From Pseudomonas sp. BBP2017 (lineage in GTDB: Bacteria > Pseudomonadota > Gammaproteobacteria > Pseudomonadales > Pseudomonadaceae): a stretch of DNA of 64,000 nucleotides. Of the stretch, positions 1-8,698 are shown piece after piece. The notes beneath the pieces were generated by a model. It saw only the letters and a list, made by a program, of their open reading frames with translations, was not told the origin of the DNA and did no database searches. The translations under genes were made by a program, and so were the position numbers. Position 1 is the stretch's first letter. The number at the start of each line of letters is the position of its first letter. The DNA lies in NCBI RefSeq assembly GCF_003024385.1, contig NZ_PVZN01000002.1:1-64000 (forward strand), read 5' to 3'.

Positions 1-52
1 CGAGGCAAGAGCGCGAAAGTCGCGCTCATTGCCTGCATGCGGATACTGCTGA

Positions 53-772
53 TCAGGCTGAACGCCATGCTACGCGACGGTACCGAATGGCGGTGACGAA
101 TAGCATGGTGAAGACAGTTGCTCCCACAGGGTTGAGCAACTCGGCACCCTGGTTGCGTACATTACCTACCGCCTTATCCACCCGATACCAGGCAAACGAC
201 TCGGCCGACTCACCCAGGTTGAGCAGCATCTGTTCGGCCTGGGCTTTGTCACATTCAGGATTCAACCAGTCCCTGGCTAAAGCAGGTGCCAGCACGACCG
301 GGCGACGGTCATGGATATCAACCATGCCACCGACACTGTCGGCGGTGATGATGAAAAAACCGTCGTCCTCGGCCACATCCCATTGGCCAATGCCCGCGCA
401 GAACGCCGGCAGGCCATCCTGTCGATGAATGTAGTAGGGCTGTTTTTTGGCCTCCCCTTCATCGACCCACTCGAACCAGCCATCAATCGGTACGACCAAG
501 CGGTGTCCCCAAATTGCCCGGAAAAACGGTGAATGCGCGACTTTCTCCACCCGTGCATTGATCGGCGCGGCCCGGTCATGGGCCCAGTGCGGGCGCCAAC
601 CCCAACGCAACCAATGGGCGCGGTGCGCGGAAAGGACGGCGACGTTGGTGCTGGGGGCAACATTGTAGTGCGCCAAAGGCTGATCGCCGACTTCATTGGC
701 CAGGGCGCCGGGCATGCTCAGGGCGTCGACGAAATCGTGAATACCACGGTACTGGCTGAGTCTTCCGCACAT
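53..772 (-). CDS. yedK: SRAP-family abasic-site crosslinking protein (YedK/HMCES-like)
   Basis: This is a 239-residue SOS-response-associated peptidase (SRAP) protein. The family forms a thiazolidine crosslink with abasic sites in single-stranded DNA through the amino-terminal cysteine exposed after Met removal. The start MCGRL supplies Cys2. The other family active-site residues are visible as Asn72 (in INARVE), Glu101 (in GWFEWV) and His154 (in DIHDRRP). Length is normal for the family. The gene is divergent from the flavoprotein gene, and a 21-bp palindrome lies 20 bases upstream of its start. No canonical LexA box (CTGT-N8-ACAG) was seen there. Confidence 0.93.
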   Translation of the reverse strand: MCGRLSQYRGIHDFVDALSMPGALANEVGDQPLAHYNVAPSTNVAVLSAHRAHWLRWGWRPHWAHDRAAPINARVEKVAHSPFFRAIWGHRLVVPIDGWFEWVDEGEAKKQPYYIHRQDGLPAFCAGIGQWDVAEDDGFFIITADSVGGMVDIHDRRPVVLAPALARDWLNPECDKAQAEQMLLNLGESAESFAWYRVDKAVGNVRNQGAELLNPVGATVFTMLFVTAIRYRRVAWRSA

Positions 773-792
773 GCAATGTGGCCTTTATTAGT

Positions 793-813
793 CCTCTGAT
801 ACGGTATCAGAGG
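793..813. promoter_or_regulatory. Perfect 10-bp-arm palindrome between divergent genes
   Basis: CCTCTGATAC and its exact reverse complement GTATCAGAGG are separated by one G. The palindrome lies in the gap between the SRAP gene (start 772) and the flavoprotein gene (start 940). There is no T-run on either side, so it is more likely an operator than a terminator. The binding protein is unknown. Confidence 0.4.
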
Positions 814-939
814 TCATCTTCGGCGAAGTTCAAGGAAAACGAATTAACCTATATAGCCAAGGGTTATTGGCATATCACCGCAGCTTCTCCAACTATAGCC
901 CTCGAAGCGGCAGGGCTTTGTTCGCAAGGAAGCGTGCGT

Positions 940-2130
940 ATGGCAAACCATATTCTCATCGTCGGAGGCGGGGTTGGCGGCACCATGCTCGCCAATCAAC
1001 TGGTCGGCAAACTCTATCCGGAGATTCTGCGCGATCAGGTGCGTATCACACTGCTGTCCAATTCGCCTGATCATTACTACAAACCAGCCTTCATGTACGT
1101 GGCCTTCAACCAGTTCTTCAAGGAAGAATTGAAGCGCCCCGAACGTTCGTTGTTGCGTCCGGAAATCGACTTTCAGGTGCAGGAGGTCACCCGCTTCGAC
1201 TTCGCCGGGCAAACTCTGCACACGCGTTCCGGCAAGCGCTTCGGCTATGACTTTGTGGTAATCGCCACCGGTTGCGTACCGGCACCCGAGCGTATCGAAG
1301 GGCTGCAGCAGGGCGGTGATCATTTTTACCAGTACGAGCCGGCGCGTCTGCTGGCGCAACGTCTGGCCCGTATCGAAAAGGGGCGGATCTTCATTACCGT
1401 GTCCTTTCCGCAAACCCCCAATGTGCCCCATCAGTGCGGTATCGCACCGGTGGAAACCACGCTGATGCTCGATGACTACCTGCGTCGGCGTGGGGTGCGT
1501 GACAAGGTCGAGATCATCTATACCTACCCTACCACCGCGCAGCTGTTGCGCAATTGCCTGTTCTTGCAGCGCCCCACCGGCGAGATCCTGCCTGGCATAT
1601 TTGCCCAGAAGAACATTCAGTTTCAGCGCGGCTTCACCCTCGGCAAGGTTGACCCTGACCAGCGCATCGCTTACTCGCAAGAAGGCGATGCCCAGCCCTA
1701 CGACATCCTTATGGCCACGCCACCGATCCGCGCGGTGGATGCAGTACTGGAAAGCGGCGCATCGCAGGCCGCGAACCAGGAAGGCTGGCTGCCGACCAAC
1801 CATGAGACCTTGCAGGTTTACGGTCTGGAAGGGGTGTATGTGATTGGCGACACCGTTGATCTGCCCGTGAGCAAAGCTGGCGGTGCCTGCCACAACCAGG
1901 CACCGGTGATTGCAGACAACATTGCCGGCGAAATTCGGCTGGGAACAACGGTGGCGGTGTATGACGGCAAGGTGCAGGCCGCTGCGCAGATGGGCCTGAA
2001 CGCCGGCATGCCATTGACCTACGATTACCGCCACGATGTGTTGCCGACACCGCCGACCAAGCTCGGTGGTCTGCTCAGGAATGGATTCAACCGTGGCCTG
2101 TACTGGGCCGTTGCTCGCGGCATGCTGTAA
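940..2130 (+). CDS. FAD/NAD(P)-dependent oxidoreductase, sulfide:quinone-reductase-like
   Basis: The 396-residue flavoprotein begins with a Rossmann dinucleotide-binding motif (ILIVGGGVGG, residues 5-14). A second conserved FAD segment (VYVIGDTVDLP) lies near residues 299-309. Overall it resembles the sulfide:quinone oxidoreductase (SQR) family. Cysteines at about 112, 166 and 317 are spaced as in SQR-type enzymes, where two cysteines form the sulfide-oxidising pair; whether they are equivalent here is inference. An in-frame start exists at 778, but ATG 940 has an AAGGA upstream and begins exactly at the Rossmann strand. A DUF1641 gene follows 26 bases downstream, a known pairing for SQR-like proteins. 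The substrate is unproven. Confidence 0.8.
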   Translation: MANHILIVGGGVGGTMLANQLVGKLYPEILRDQVRITLLSNSPDHYYKPAFMYVAFNQFFKEELKRPERSLLRPEIDFQVQEVTRFDFAGQTLHTRSGKRFGYDFVVIATGCVPAPERIEGLQQGGDHFYQYEPARLLAQRLARIEKGRIFITVSFPQTPNVPHQCGIAPVETTLMLDDYLRRRGVRDKVEIIYTYPTTAQLLRNCLFLQRPTGEILPGIFAQKNIQFQRGFTLGKVDPDQRIAYSQEGDAQPYDILMATPPIRAVDAVLESGASQAANQEGWLPTNHETLQVYGLEGVYVIGDTVDLPVSKAGGACHNQAPVIADNIAGEIRLGTTVAVYDGKVQAAAQMGLNAGMPLTYDYRHDVLPTPPTKLGGLLRNGFNRGLYWAVARGML

Positions 2131-2156
2131 CCCGCCCCCGGGAGGAGCTGACTGAC

Positions 2157-2522
2157 ATGGAAGTGACCGATACGCTCGCCCTGCTGGGCGAAAACCCGGG
2201 CCTTGAGGCCTTCTTGAACAAACTGCAACCGTTGCTTGATGGTGGCCGTCTGGACAACCTGGTCGACCTGGCATCGTTGCTGTCGGATCTGGTCGATCTG
2301 CTCGATGCCGCAATGGTTGAAAAGCTGTCGGTGCAGTTCGAGCACGCCACGGCGCTGTCCTGGAACCTTGGCAATGCCGTACGCCTGGCCAAGGCCCAGA
2401 CCCGCGAACAACCTGACCCCCCCAGCCTGTATGGCTTGCTGTCAATGCTGCGAGATCCGTACACCCGTCAAGGATGTGCTTTGGTGCTGCGGGTGTTGAA
2501 TGCCATCGGCAAGCAGGACTGA
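2157..2522 (+). CDS. DUF1641 domain protein, partner of the SQR-like flavoprotein
   Basis: A 121-residue helical soluble protein of the DUF1641 family. The recognisable core is in the C-terminal half (LLSMLRDPYTRQGCALVLRV). It starts after a strong GGAGGAG Shine-Dalgarno and directly follows the flavoprotein gene, so the two are probably co-transcribed. DUF1641 proteins often sit next to sulfide:quinone reductases or formate dehydrogenase accessory genes. A role as partner or membrane-docking subunit is inferred from that context only. Confidence 0.8.
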   Translation: MEVTDTLALLGENPGLEAFLNKLQPLLDGGRLDNLVDLASLLSDLVDLLDAAMVEKLSVQFEHATALSWNLGNAVRLAKAQTREQPDPPSLYGLLSMLRDPYTRQGCALVLRVLNAIGKQD

Positions 2523-2625
2523 TGGCTCACAGAGGACTGCGCACTTTATGATCGTCGCGTGATGAGGCACGGGTGTTGGCCGCCCGGCAATGATACAGTC
2601 GGCTTTTTTTCGACGAGGGTGTGTC

Positions 2626-2976
2626 ATGCGGGTAGTAATGGCGATGGTCGCTGCAGCACTGTTGGCCGGTTGTGCCTCTTCGGCCATGGACGCGGCACGG
2701 ACCCAGGCACCGAACAAAAGCTTCACCTCAAGCAAGCCTGCCGACCGCGTTGCCCAGTGCATCCAGTTCGGCTGGCAGGATGAAGCCGTGTTTGGCGTCG
2801 ATGCCAGTGGCTACCTGGAGCCGGGCAAACAGGGGGGCTTCACGGTCTACACCCGTGAAGCGGAGTCCTTCGCTGATATCCAGTCACACGGCGCAAACAC
2901 GGCGGTCAGCTACTACGCCAAGAAGGACGACAGCGTCGCCCTGCGCCGTATGGCGGCATTGGCCACCTGCCTGTAA
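2626..2976 (+). CDS. Small lipoprotein, unknown function
   Basis: A 116-residue protein. Its N-terminus is a classic lipoprotein signal (positively charged start, hydrophobic stretch, lipobox LLAGC), which puts the lipidated Cys at about residue 16. The body carries two further cysteines, one in VAQCIQF and one near the C-terminus, that could form a disulfide. An upstream in-frame ATG at 2590 was rejected because the signal peptide begins at 2626. A similar lipoprotein occurs at 28387-28737; both have a Cys-containing segment about 40-50 residues after the lipobox. Function unknown. Confidence 0.75.
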   Translation: MRVVMAMVAAALLAGCASSAMDAARTQAPNKSFTSSKPADRVAQCIQFGWQDEAVFGVDASGYLEPGKQGGFTVYTREAESFADIQSHGANTAVSYYAKKDDSVALRRMAALATCL

Positions 2977-2979
2977 AAA

Positions 2980-3678
2980 CTAGCGGGGCATATACCCGAG
3001 CTGCCAGCGCCGGGGGATCTTCAACGAGATCACGCCAAGCGCGGCAGCGAGCAGGGCGCTGAACAGCAGGGCGGCCAGATCGAAGACCTGCTCCAGTAGC
3101 ACCCCGGCAATGGCGCCGACAAACATCCCGGTCCAGGGAATCAGCTGCACCCGCCAGCCATGCCGGCGTTCGCCGAGCAGCGTCCGGCCAAGTCCACGAC
3201 CAAAGCGCGACAGCGCGCCGGTGACGTAGGTCAGGCCGATTGGCAAACCGTTCACTTCCTCGACCACGGCGTTGATCATGCCCATGGCGGTGACGCCCGC
3301 GACCAACGCGAGCAACTGCCAGGCAAGTGGCAACAGGCCGGCCAGAGCCAGCAGGGCGGCGATGATCGACAACAACGGCCAGGGACGCCGGCCACTGAGG
3401 TGGGCGATCACCACGCCGAGGGCGTTGCCCAGTACGAAGGCCAGTAGCACCATGCCAATGCGCAGCGCCAGGCCGACTTCACCTGCACCCAGCGACACGG
3501 CCAGGCGCGTGGTGTTGCCGCTCATGAACGAGACAAAATCACCGGTGGCCATGAAGCCAATGGCATCGGTCATGCCGGCCAGCACGGACAATGCGGCGAC
3601 AAAATACAATCCGACCTTGCCGCGCAGCTTGGCCACGCGCACCGACCGGGCCGAAAGATATGAGGAACCTGGCAACAT
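2980..3678 (-). CDS. DUF1275 (YoaK) family membrane protein
   Basis: A 232-residue integral membrane protein with about six hydrophobic segments. The family signature lies in the N-terminal third (GMTDAIGFMATGDFVSFMSGNTTRL region, with the SGNTT motif). DUF1275/YoaK proteins have no established function, and some are annotated as putative transporters. It starts behind GGAG with 8-base spacing. It converges on the lipoprotein gene with only 3 bases between stop codons and no obvious terminator. Confidence 0.85.
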   Translation of the reverse strand: MLPGSSYLSARSVRVAKLRGKVGLYFVAALSVLAGMTDAIGFMATGDFVSFMSGNTTRLAVSLGAGEVGLALRIGMVLLAFVLGNALGVVIAHLSGRRPWPLLSIIAALLALAGLLPLAWQLLALVAGVTAMGMINAVVEEVNGLPIGLTYVTGALSRFGRGLGRTLLGERRHGWRVQLIPWTGMFVGAIAGVLLEQVFDLAALLFSALLAAALGVISLKIPRRWQLGYMPR

Positions 3679-3708
3679 CCATTACGCTCCCAAACGAAGT
3701 GAAGTGAT

Positions 3709-4026
3709 TCAGGCGCGTTGCGCCAACCTGACTTCGAGCCCGGCGATATGGGCCTGCAGCCGTTCGTGTTCGTGGCGCCCGACACTGATGTCTTCGAACA
3801 CGCTGATCAGGTGTTCCGGCTCGCCGTCGGCGCGGCGCTGCAGCGAAGTGCGGGCGCGGACCCAGATGTACTCACCGTTTTTGTGGCGCACCCGTTTCTC
3901 CACTTTATAGCGCTCGGTTTCCCCAGCCAGCATGCGCTGCGGCAGTTGCAGGTTGGCCGCCAGGTCGTCGGGGTGGGTGATTTGCTGAAAGGTCATGGCG
4001 TAGAACTCTTCATCGGCGCTAGTCAC
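3709..4026 (-). CDS. PAS-domain fragment (truncated sensor remnant?)
   Basis: A 105-residue reading frame covering the second half of a PAS_3-type fold. The segment ITHPDDL is followed by RVRHKNGEYIWVRAR and a final VFEDIS strand, then a short coiled-coil tail. The N-terminal half of the PAS fold is missing. In-frame stops lie immediately upstream of the GTG at 4026, and no PAS-like sequence was found in the other frames just upstream. It lies close behind the DUF1275 start and may be a decayed remnant of a larger PAS-containing regulator, or a small stand-alone protein. Confidence 0.5.
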   Translation of the reverse strand: MTSADEEFYAMTFQQITHPDDLAANLQLPQRMLAGETERYKVEKRVRHKNGEYIWVRARTSLQRRADGEPEHLISVFEDISVGRHEHERLQAHIAGLEVRLAQRA

Positions 4027-4213
4027 CGCGCTCGTCTTTCACGAATGGATACTCGTTGCGCGATCAAGGCGATGGCCCAGATCTGCCGCAAAGCTGATAA
4101 TCGCAGAGTATCAGATGGACCGTGGACTCAGCCTTTGCGACCGCTACACGCTCAATCGCAGGCTGTCGCCAGTTCCTACACGGGTTCCCCCTACAACCGT
4201 GGAGTGCTCTGCC

Positions 4214-4987
4214 ATGCGCCAGGCCATTCGAACCGGCTACGCCCCCATCAACGGTTTGCAACTCTATTTCGAAATCCACGGTGCGCCGCACTGCACAAAA
4301 CCACCGTTAGTCCTGCTGCATGGCGGCGGCGACACCATCCACACCTCATTCGCCGCAATCCTCCCCGTGCTTGCCGCCGAGCGCCAGGTCATTGCCTTCG
4401 AGCAACAAGGTTATGGCCACACCGCAGATGTCGTCGAGCGTCCGTTCAGCTTCGAGCAGTCCGCCGACGATACCGCCGCATTGCTGGCCTATCTGCACAT
4501 CGACCGGGCGGACCTGTTCGGTTTCAGCAATGGCGGTACCATCGCCTTGCAGGTGGCGATTCGACACCCGCAACGCGTGCGCAAATTGGTGGTGGCGTCA
4601 GCATTGGTCAACCGCGCCGGCGCTTATCCGTGGTTGTGGCAAGCGATCGCCAACGCCACCTTGGAAAACATGCCGCAGGAGCTGAAGGATGAGTATCTCA
4701 AGGTCGCGCCGCATCCTGATAATCTGCGCCTGATGCACGACAAAGCAGCCCAACGCATGCGCGACTTCAAAGACATCCCGAGCGATGCGATTGGCACCAT
4801 CGCGGCGCCGACGCTGGTGGTGGTTGGCGACGCCGACGTTATCCAGCCCGAACATGCAGTGGCAATGTTCCGACTATTGCCGCATGCACGGCTGGTTGTG
4901 CTGCCCGGTACCGATCATATGCAGGTGACATCACGTACCGAGTGGCTGGCCCCCATGATTAGCGGCTTTCTTGACCAAGCGATGTAG
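4214..4987 (+). CDS. Alpha/beta hydrolase
   Basis: A 257-residue alpha/beta-hydrolase-fold enzyme. The oxyanion motif is LHGGG (about residue 33). The nucleophile elbow is GFSNGG with its catalytic Ser, the acid is Asp in VVGDADV, and the catalytic His is in GTDHMQ near the C-terminus. ATG 4214 follows GGAG with good spacing, and the weakly coding sequence upstream was left out. The substrate cannot be assigned. The 3' end overlaps the convergent nucleotidyltransferase gene by 29 bases. Confidence 0.88.
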   Translation: MRQAIRTGYAPINGLQLYFEIHGAPHCTKPPLVLLHGGGDTIHTSFAAILPVLAAERQVIAFEQQGYGHTADVVERPFSFEQSADDTAALLAYLHIDRADLFGFSNGGTIALQVAIRHPQRVRKLVVASALVNRAGAYPWLWQAIANATLENMPQELKDEYLKVAPHPDNLRLMHDKAAQRMRDFKDIPSDAIGTIAAPTLVVVGDADVIQPEHAVAMFRLLPHARLVVLPGTDHMQVTSRTEWLAPMISGFLDQAM

Positions 4988-5543
4988 GGGACAGGATCTT
5001 CAGCCAGGGCCAGCGCGCCTGGTAGCTTTTCGCCTTTTGCTCGAACAGATCGGCTTGCGCGTTTTTCGGATTGATCCGCAGCAACCCATGCTCAATGTCG
5101 GCCAGGCCGTAAGGTGCATAGACCTCACCGGTTTGAGCATCCAGCCCGATACAGGTCCCGGCAATCAGGTAACGATCAACACCGTCTCTGGCTGACAGAA
5201 GCTGGGGGTATGGCCGACCGAATCGTTCAGCGTACCAGAGGTGAACGCGGGCCTGATTCTTCACCTCGACATTCACCTCAAGGTCCTGGAACAGCCGTTG
5301 AGCGACCTGGATAACCTCATTCTCAGCCTCCCAGGACAGGTCATTGTCGAAGTAAAAAACGTCGTAATCCTTGATGCCCCACGCCGCTGGCTGGTTCGCC
5401 TGATGATTCCATACCGCCTGGAACAGGCAGCCGGCAGTGAGCATGCATTGGTTCAAACCCAACGAGGGCAGGCGTGAAGTGATTTCGGCGTTGATCGGGT
5501 TGGTCATGGCGATGCTGACCAAGCCCTCGACAGTCAATGTCAT
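4959..5543 (-). CDS. Nucleotidyltransferase family protein (NTP_transf_6/DUF925-like)
   Basis: A 194-residue protein resembling the bacterial nucleotidyltransferase-like family PF06042. It has the acidic motif DYDVFYFDNDLSWEAE, in which paired aspartates would bind metal, and a C-terminal YQARWPWLKI segment typical of the family. The start at 5543 (MTLTVEG) has an AGGA upstream; an in-frame ATG at 5582 is less likely. Biological substrate is unknown. It is convergent with the hydrolase and its last 29 bases overlap it. Confidence 0.75.
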   Translation of the reverse strand: MTLTVEGLVSIAMTNPINAEITSRLPSLGLNQCMLTAGCLFQAVWNHQANQPAAWGIKDYDVFYFDNDLSWEAENEVIQVAQRLFQDLEVNVEVKNQARVHLWYAERFGRPYPQLLSARDGVDRYLIAGTCIGLDAQTGEVYAPYGLADIEHGLLRINPKNAQADLFEQKAKSYQARWPWLKILSPTSLGQESR

Positions 5544-5607
5544 GTGCGGTTTCCTGGATGGTTGAGCGTTGGAACCGGACATGCTACCTGGCTCGATGCA
5601 ATGAAGG

Positions 5608-6087
5608 TCAGCCCTTCAGCGCGGCTTCAATCGCCGCCACATCGATCTTCCTCATGCCCATCATCGCTTCGAACGCGCGCTTGGCCGCCGCTCTATCGGG
5701 ATTGCTTATCGCGGCGGTCAGGACGCGCGGCGTGATCTGCCAGGAAAGCCCCCATTTGTCCTTGCACCAGCCACAGGCACTTTCCTCGCCGTCATTGCCG
5801 ACAATCGCATTCCACAAGCGGTCCGTTTCAACCTGGTCATCCGTGGCAACCTGAAACGAAAACGCCTCGCTGTGCTTGAACATCGGACCGCCGTTGAGCC
5901 CCAGGCAGGGGATGCCCATCACCGTGAACTCCACCGTCAGCACATCGCCTTTTTTGCCCGAAGGGTAGTCGCCAGGCGCGTAATGGACGGCCACCACTGT
6001 GCTGTCCGCAAAGGTCTTGGCGTAGAACGTCGCAGCGTCCAGCGCCGTGCCGTCAAACCACAGGCAAATCGTATTCTTGCTGGTCAT
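5608..6087 (-). CDS. PhnB-like VOC superfamily protein
   Basis: A 159-residue vicinal-oxygen-chelate protein of the PhnB / '3-demethylubiquinone-9 3-methyltransferase' annotation family, a name with no good biochemical support. Seen directly: the opening strand NTICLWFDG, the hallmark GLNGGP, and the late tryptophan-rich stretch CGWCKDKWGLSWQITPR. The start at 6087 has GGAG in front; a start five codons earlier is possible. Metal ligands are not evident. Probably a single-gene unit. Confidence 0.82.
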   Translation of the reverse strand: MTSKNTICLWFDGTALDAATFYAKTFADSTVVAVHYAPGDYPSGKKGDVLTVEFTVMGIPCLGLNGGPMFKHSEAFSFQVATDDQVETDRLWNAIVGNDGEESACGWCKDKWGLSWQITPRVLTAAISNPDRAAAKRAFEAMMGMRKIDVAAIEAALKG

Positions 6088-6166
6088 CTTGGGGCTCCGC
6101 AACCGGGACTGAGGACAATCAGTGTAGACGCCCGGTCAGCCAGGCTTGCTCGCCCGATCATGACCT

Positions 6167-7138
6167 CTATGTTTTGGGCGCCGCCGAGGCGGCCTGTTCA
6201 GGCACCCGCACCTCACCCTTCGCCCGCACCGGCTTCAGCCGCGAAACCCCGAACAACACCAAGGCCAGCCCGATCATCTGGTACACCGATACCTCCTCGC
6301 TGAGCACGGCCCACGATGCCAGCACCGTCAGCACCGGCCCCAGATTGCCGACTGCGGCGGTATGGGTGGCGCCCATGCGCTGAATCGCCAACGCCACCCA
6401 ATAGATCGGCAACACCGTAGAAACCACCGCCATCAACGCCGCGTACACCCATACCGCAGAGGGCAGTTGCCAGAGCAAGTGGGTATCGGCTGTCAGCAGA
6501 TAGTGGGCCAGCACCATCAATGACGACGCGCTGCCCGCAAGCCCGGCCAGGCGCATGGAACTCATGCGCTTGAGCATCATGCCGGTGCCTGAGTAATACA
6601 GCGCATAGGTCACCGCACTGGCGAACACCCACGCCGCGCCCAGCATCACCTGGCCGCCCATTCCGCTGGCACTGACGTCATGCACGAAGGCGATGCCCAG
6701 GCCCAGGTAGCATAAGCCCATCGCCGCCAAGGTGCGCAGGGTAGGGCGCTCACGCAGGGCGATGGCCTGGAACACTAGCACCAGGGTCGGGTAAGTGAAC
6801 AGAATCAGTCGCTCAAGCCCGGCGCTGATGTACTGCAGCCCGTAGAAATCGAACAGGCTCGCCAGGTAATAGCCGAACAACCCCAGCAGCATCACCCGCA
6901 CACCGTCGGCAATGGTCATGGGCGCATTCGCCGGGCCGCGGCTGGCCCACACCAGCCAGGCAAACAGCGGTAACGACAACCCCATGCGCATTGCCAGCAG
7001 GGTGATCGCATCCACCTGACTGGCTGCATAAGACAACTTGACGAAAATCGCCTTGAGGCTGAAACCGAGTGCCGACAGCACTGCAAACAGGCTGCCGTTT
7101 TCGACGCAACGCTGGCACAACCCACGTAATTTATTCAT
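6167..7138 (-). CDS. EamA/DMT-family metabolite exporter
   Basis: A 323-residue inner-membrane protein with about ten transmembrane helices arranged as two EamA repeats. The second repeat shows YALMAVVSTVLPIYWVALA and a terminal GLALVLFGVSRL. Members export amino acids or other metabolites, and the substrate is unknown here. The gene is divergent from the LysR regulator at 7245 with a 106-base gap. This is the usual arrangement of a LysR-controlled exporter, so LysR control is a reasonable inference. Confidence 0.88.
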   Translation of the reverse strand: MNKLRGLCQRCVENGSLFAVLSALGFSLKAIFVKLSYAASQVDAITLLAMRMGLSLPLFAWLVWASRGPANAPMTIADGVRVMLLGLFGYYLASLFDFYGLQYISAGLERLILFTYPTLVLVFQAIALRERPTLRTLAAMGLCYLGLGIAFVHDVSASGMGGQVMLGAAWVFASAVTYALYYSGTGMMLKRMSSMRLAGLAGSASSLMVLAHYLLTADTHLLWQLPSAVWVYAALMAVVSTVLPIYWVALAIQRMGATHTAAVGNLGPVLTVLASWAVLSEEVSVYQMIGLALVLFGVSRLKPVRAKGEVRVPEQAASAAPKT

Positions 7139-7244
7139 CAGCAGCCCGACAGAGGAGAAGGTACAGGCGTTATTCTAAAGTGAAGGCAAGCACCGCAGAA
7201 TCGCATTTTCCAGAACGAAGCCTTCGCCAAAAGAGAAACCACCA

Positions 7245-8126
7245 GTGCACTTTGATCTCTCCGACTTGCGCCTGCTGAGCGCCATTGCCGTCTCCGGCAG
7301 CCTGAGCAAGGCCGCTGCCAGTATCCCGGTTGCCGTCTCGGCCGCCAGTACCCGCCTGCGCCTGTTCGAGGAGCGTTGCGGGGTTACCGTGTTCACCCGC
7401 ACGGCAGGCGGCATGCAACTCACCCCGACCGGTCGGCTGGTGCTGGAAGCGGCCAGCAGCGTATTGGGCGAGGCGCAAAAGCTGCAGGACACCCTGAAGG
7501 AGCTCGCCGGCCAACGCCGCATCACCCTGCGTCTGGCCGCCACCACCGTGACTACCAGCAGCCTGTTGCCCGCCGTGCTTGGCTCGTTTCTGGCCGACTA
7601 CCCGGAAGTCGATCTGCAACTGACTGAATACCGCAGCGCTGATGTCATGCGTGCCGTGCTCACTGGCGAATGCGAAATCGGCGTGTATGACGGCAGCGTC
7701 ATCAGCGACGGGGTGCTGTCGTTGCCGTTTCGCAGCGAGCGGCTGGTGATGCTGGTGCCGACCGGGCACCCATTGGCCGAGCGTGAACAGACGCGCCTGC
7801 GCGATGCCCTGGGTTACCCCTTCATCGGTATGCCGGCCGAGCGGGCCATGCAACGTTTTGTCGAAGAGCGGGCGATGAAACTGGCCATGCCTCTGCAGAT
7901 CCGTGTGCGTGCGCCGAGCTTTGAAGCCATTGCCCAACTGGTGGCTCAGCGTGCCGGCATCGCCATGCTGCCGGAGACCACCGCGCGGCGCATGGAACAA
8001 GAACTACCGGTGCGTGTGGTGTTGCTTGAAGAGGGCTGGGCGATGCTTGAGCTGCGGCTGTGCATCAAGGGGTGGGAGTCGCTCAGTACCCATGGTCGTC
8101 AGTTGGTCAGTTTTCTGTCGCAATAG
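7245..8126 (+). CDS. LysR-family transcriptional regulator
   Basis: A 293-residue LysR-type regulator. The N-terminal winged helix-turn-helix spans residues 1-65, where the recognition region reads SLSKAAASIPVAVSAASTRL. The C-terminal periplasmic-binding-protein-like effector domain follows. The start is a GTG at 7245 preceded by a purine-rich AAGAGA. The helix-turn-helix deviates slightly from the usual SQPAVSxxI pattern. Divergent placement suggests it controls the EamA exporter. Confidence 0.9.
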   Translation: MHFDLSDLRLLSAIAVSGSLSKAAASIPVAVSAASTRLRLFEERCGVTVFTRTAGGMQLTPTGRLVLEAASSVLGEAQKLQDTLKELAGQRRITLRLAATTVTTSSLLPAVLGSFLADYPEVDLQLTEYRSADVMRAVLTGECEIGVYDGSVISDGVLSLPFRSERLVMLVPTGHPLAEREQTRLRDALGYPFIGMPAERAMQRFVEERAMKLAMPLQIRVRAPSFEAIAQLVAQRAGIAMLPETTARRMEQELPVRVVLLEEGWAMLELRLCIKGWESLSTHGRQLVSFLSQ

Positions 8127-8197
8127 CCTGTGCGTGTGGGCCGCATCGGCGGCCCTGAATCAACCTGCGGTTATGACTTCACCGAGGCTTGCTCGGT

Positions 8198-8515
8198 CTA
8201 CTGCGTGCGGCGCAGCACTGCTGCCGTTGCCGAGCGGGCCTCGACTTCATCCAGTAGCGCTTCCACCAGCGCCAGGCTCATCTCCAGCGATTGCTCCGTA
8301 GCCCAGAGCAAGCTGCGCACTTCTTCATTGACCATGTCACAGGCGTGGGCGTTGGTTTGGTAGGCGCTTTTGAGGAGGACGGAGGCATGGACCAGGGCGT
8401 CTTCGGAAGAGACACCGGCACGGACGGCGAACAGCGGATCGTGGCTACCGTTGCAGGAGCCGAAGGTAGTGCTGGTTTGCGTGGTGGGTGGGGGATCGGG
8501 GACTATTTTTGTCAT
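8198..8515 (-). CDS. DUF3077 family protein
   Basis: A 105-residue Pseudomonas-specific small protein. The layout is a Pro/Thr-rich N-terminus (MTKIVPDPPPTT), then PLFAVRAGVSSEDALVHAS, then two amphipathic helices ending in an Arg-rich tail. This matches the DUF3077 family; function unknown. A strong Shine-Dalgarno (AAGGAG) precedes ATG 8515. It converges on the LysR gene. Confidence 0.8.
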   Translation of the reverse strand: MTKIVPDPPPTTQTSTTFGSCNGSHDPLFAVRAGVSSEDALVHASVLLKSAYQTNAHACDMVNEEVRSLLWATEQSLEMSLALVEALLDEVEARSATAAVLRRTQ

Positions 8516-8663
8516 TGTGGAGCTCCTTGATTGGTGGAGCCGCCACGAACCGTGACCAAACGATGGGTGGCGACTGTACGCAGGTTGGTCAACCGGGAAT
8601 CAAGGAACCCGGCGCGCACGAAGGCGCCCCGCGCACAGCCGCCATAACACGAAACAGCAGACA

Positions 8664-8698
8664 CAAAAAAAGCGCCAGCTGAATCGGATGGGGCGCTT
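8664..8698 (-). terminator. Rho-independent terminator of the DUF4225 operon
   Basis: On the minus strand the hairpin arms AAGCGCC and GGCGCTT are followed by a seven-base U-run (the A-run at 8664-8670 on the plus strand). It lies about 215 bases downstream of the last gene of the minus-strand operon 8915-10356. The rest of the gene-less stretch 8516-8914 holds only this hairpin and one REP element. Confidence 0.65.

Noticed and set aside
844..2445. 533-codon minus-strand frame opposite the SQR-like and DUF1641 genes
   Set aside because: Antisense shadow with no motif or ribosome site; the plus-strand products are recognisable.
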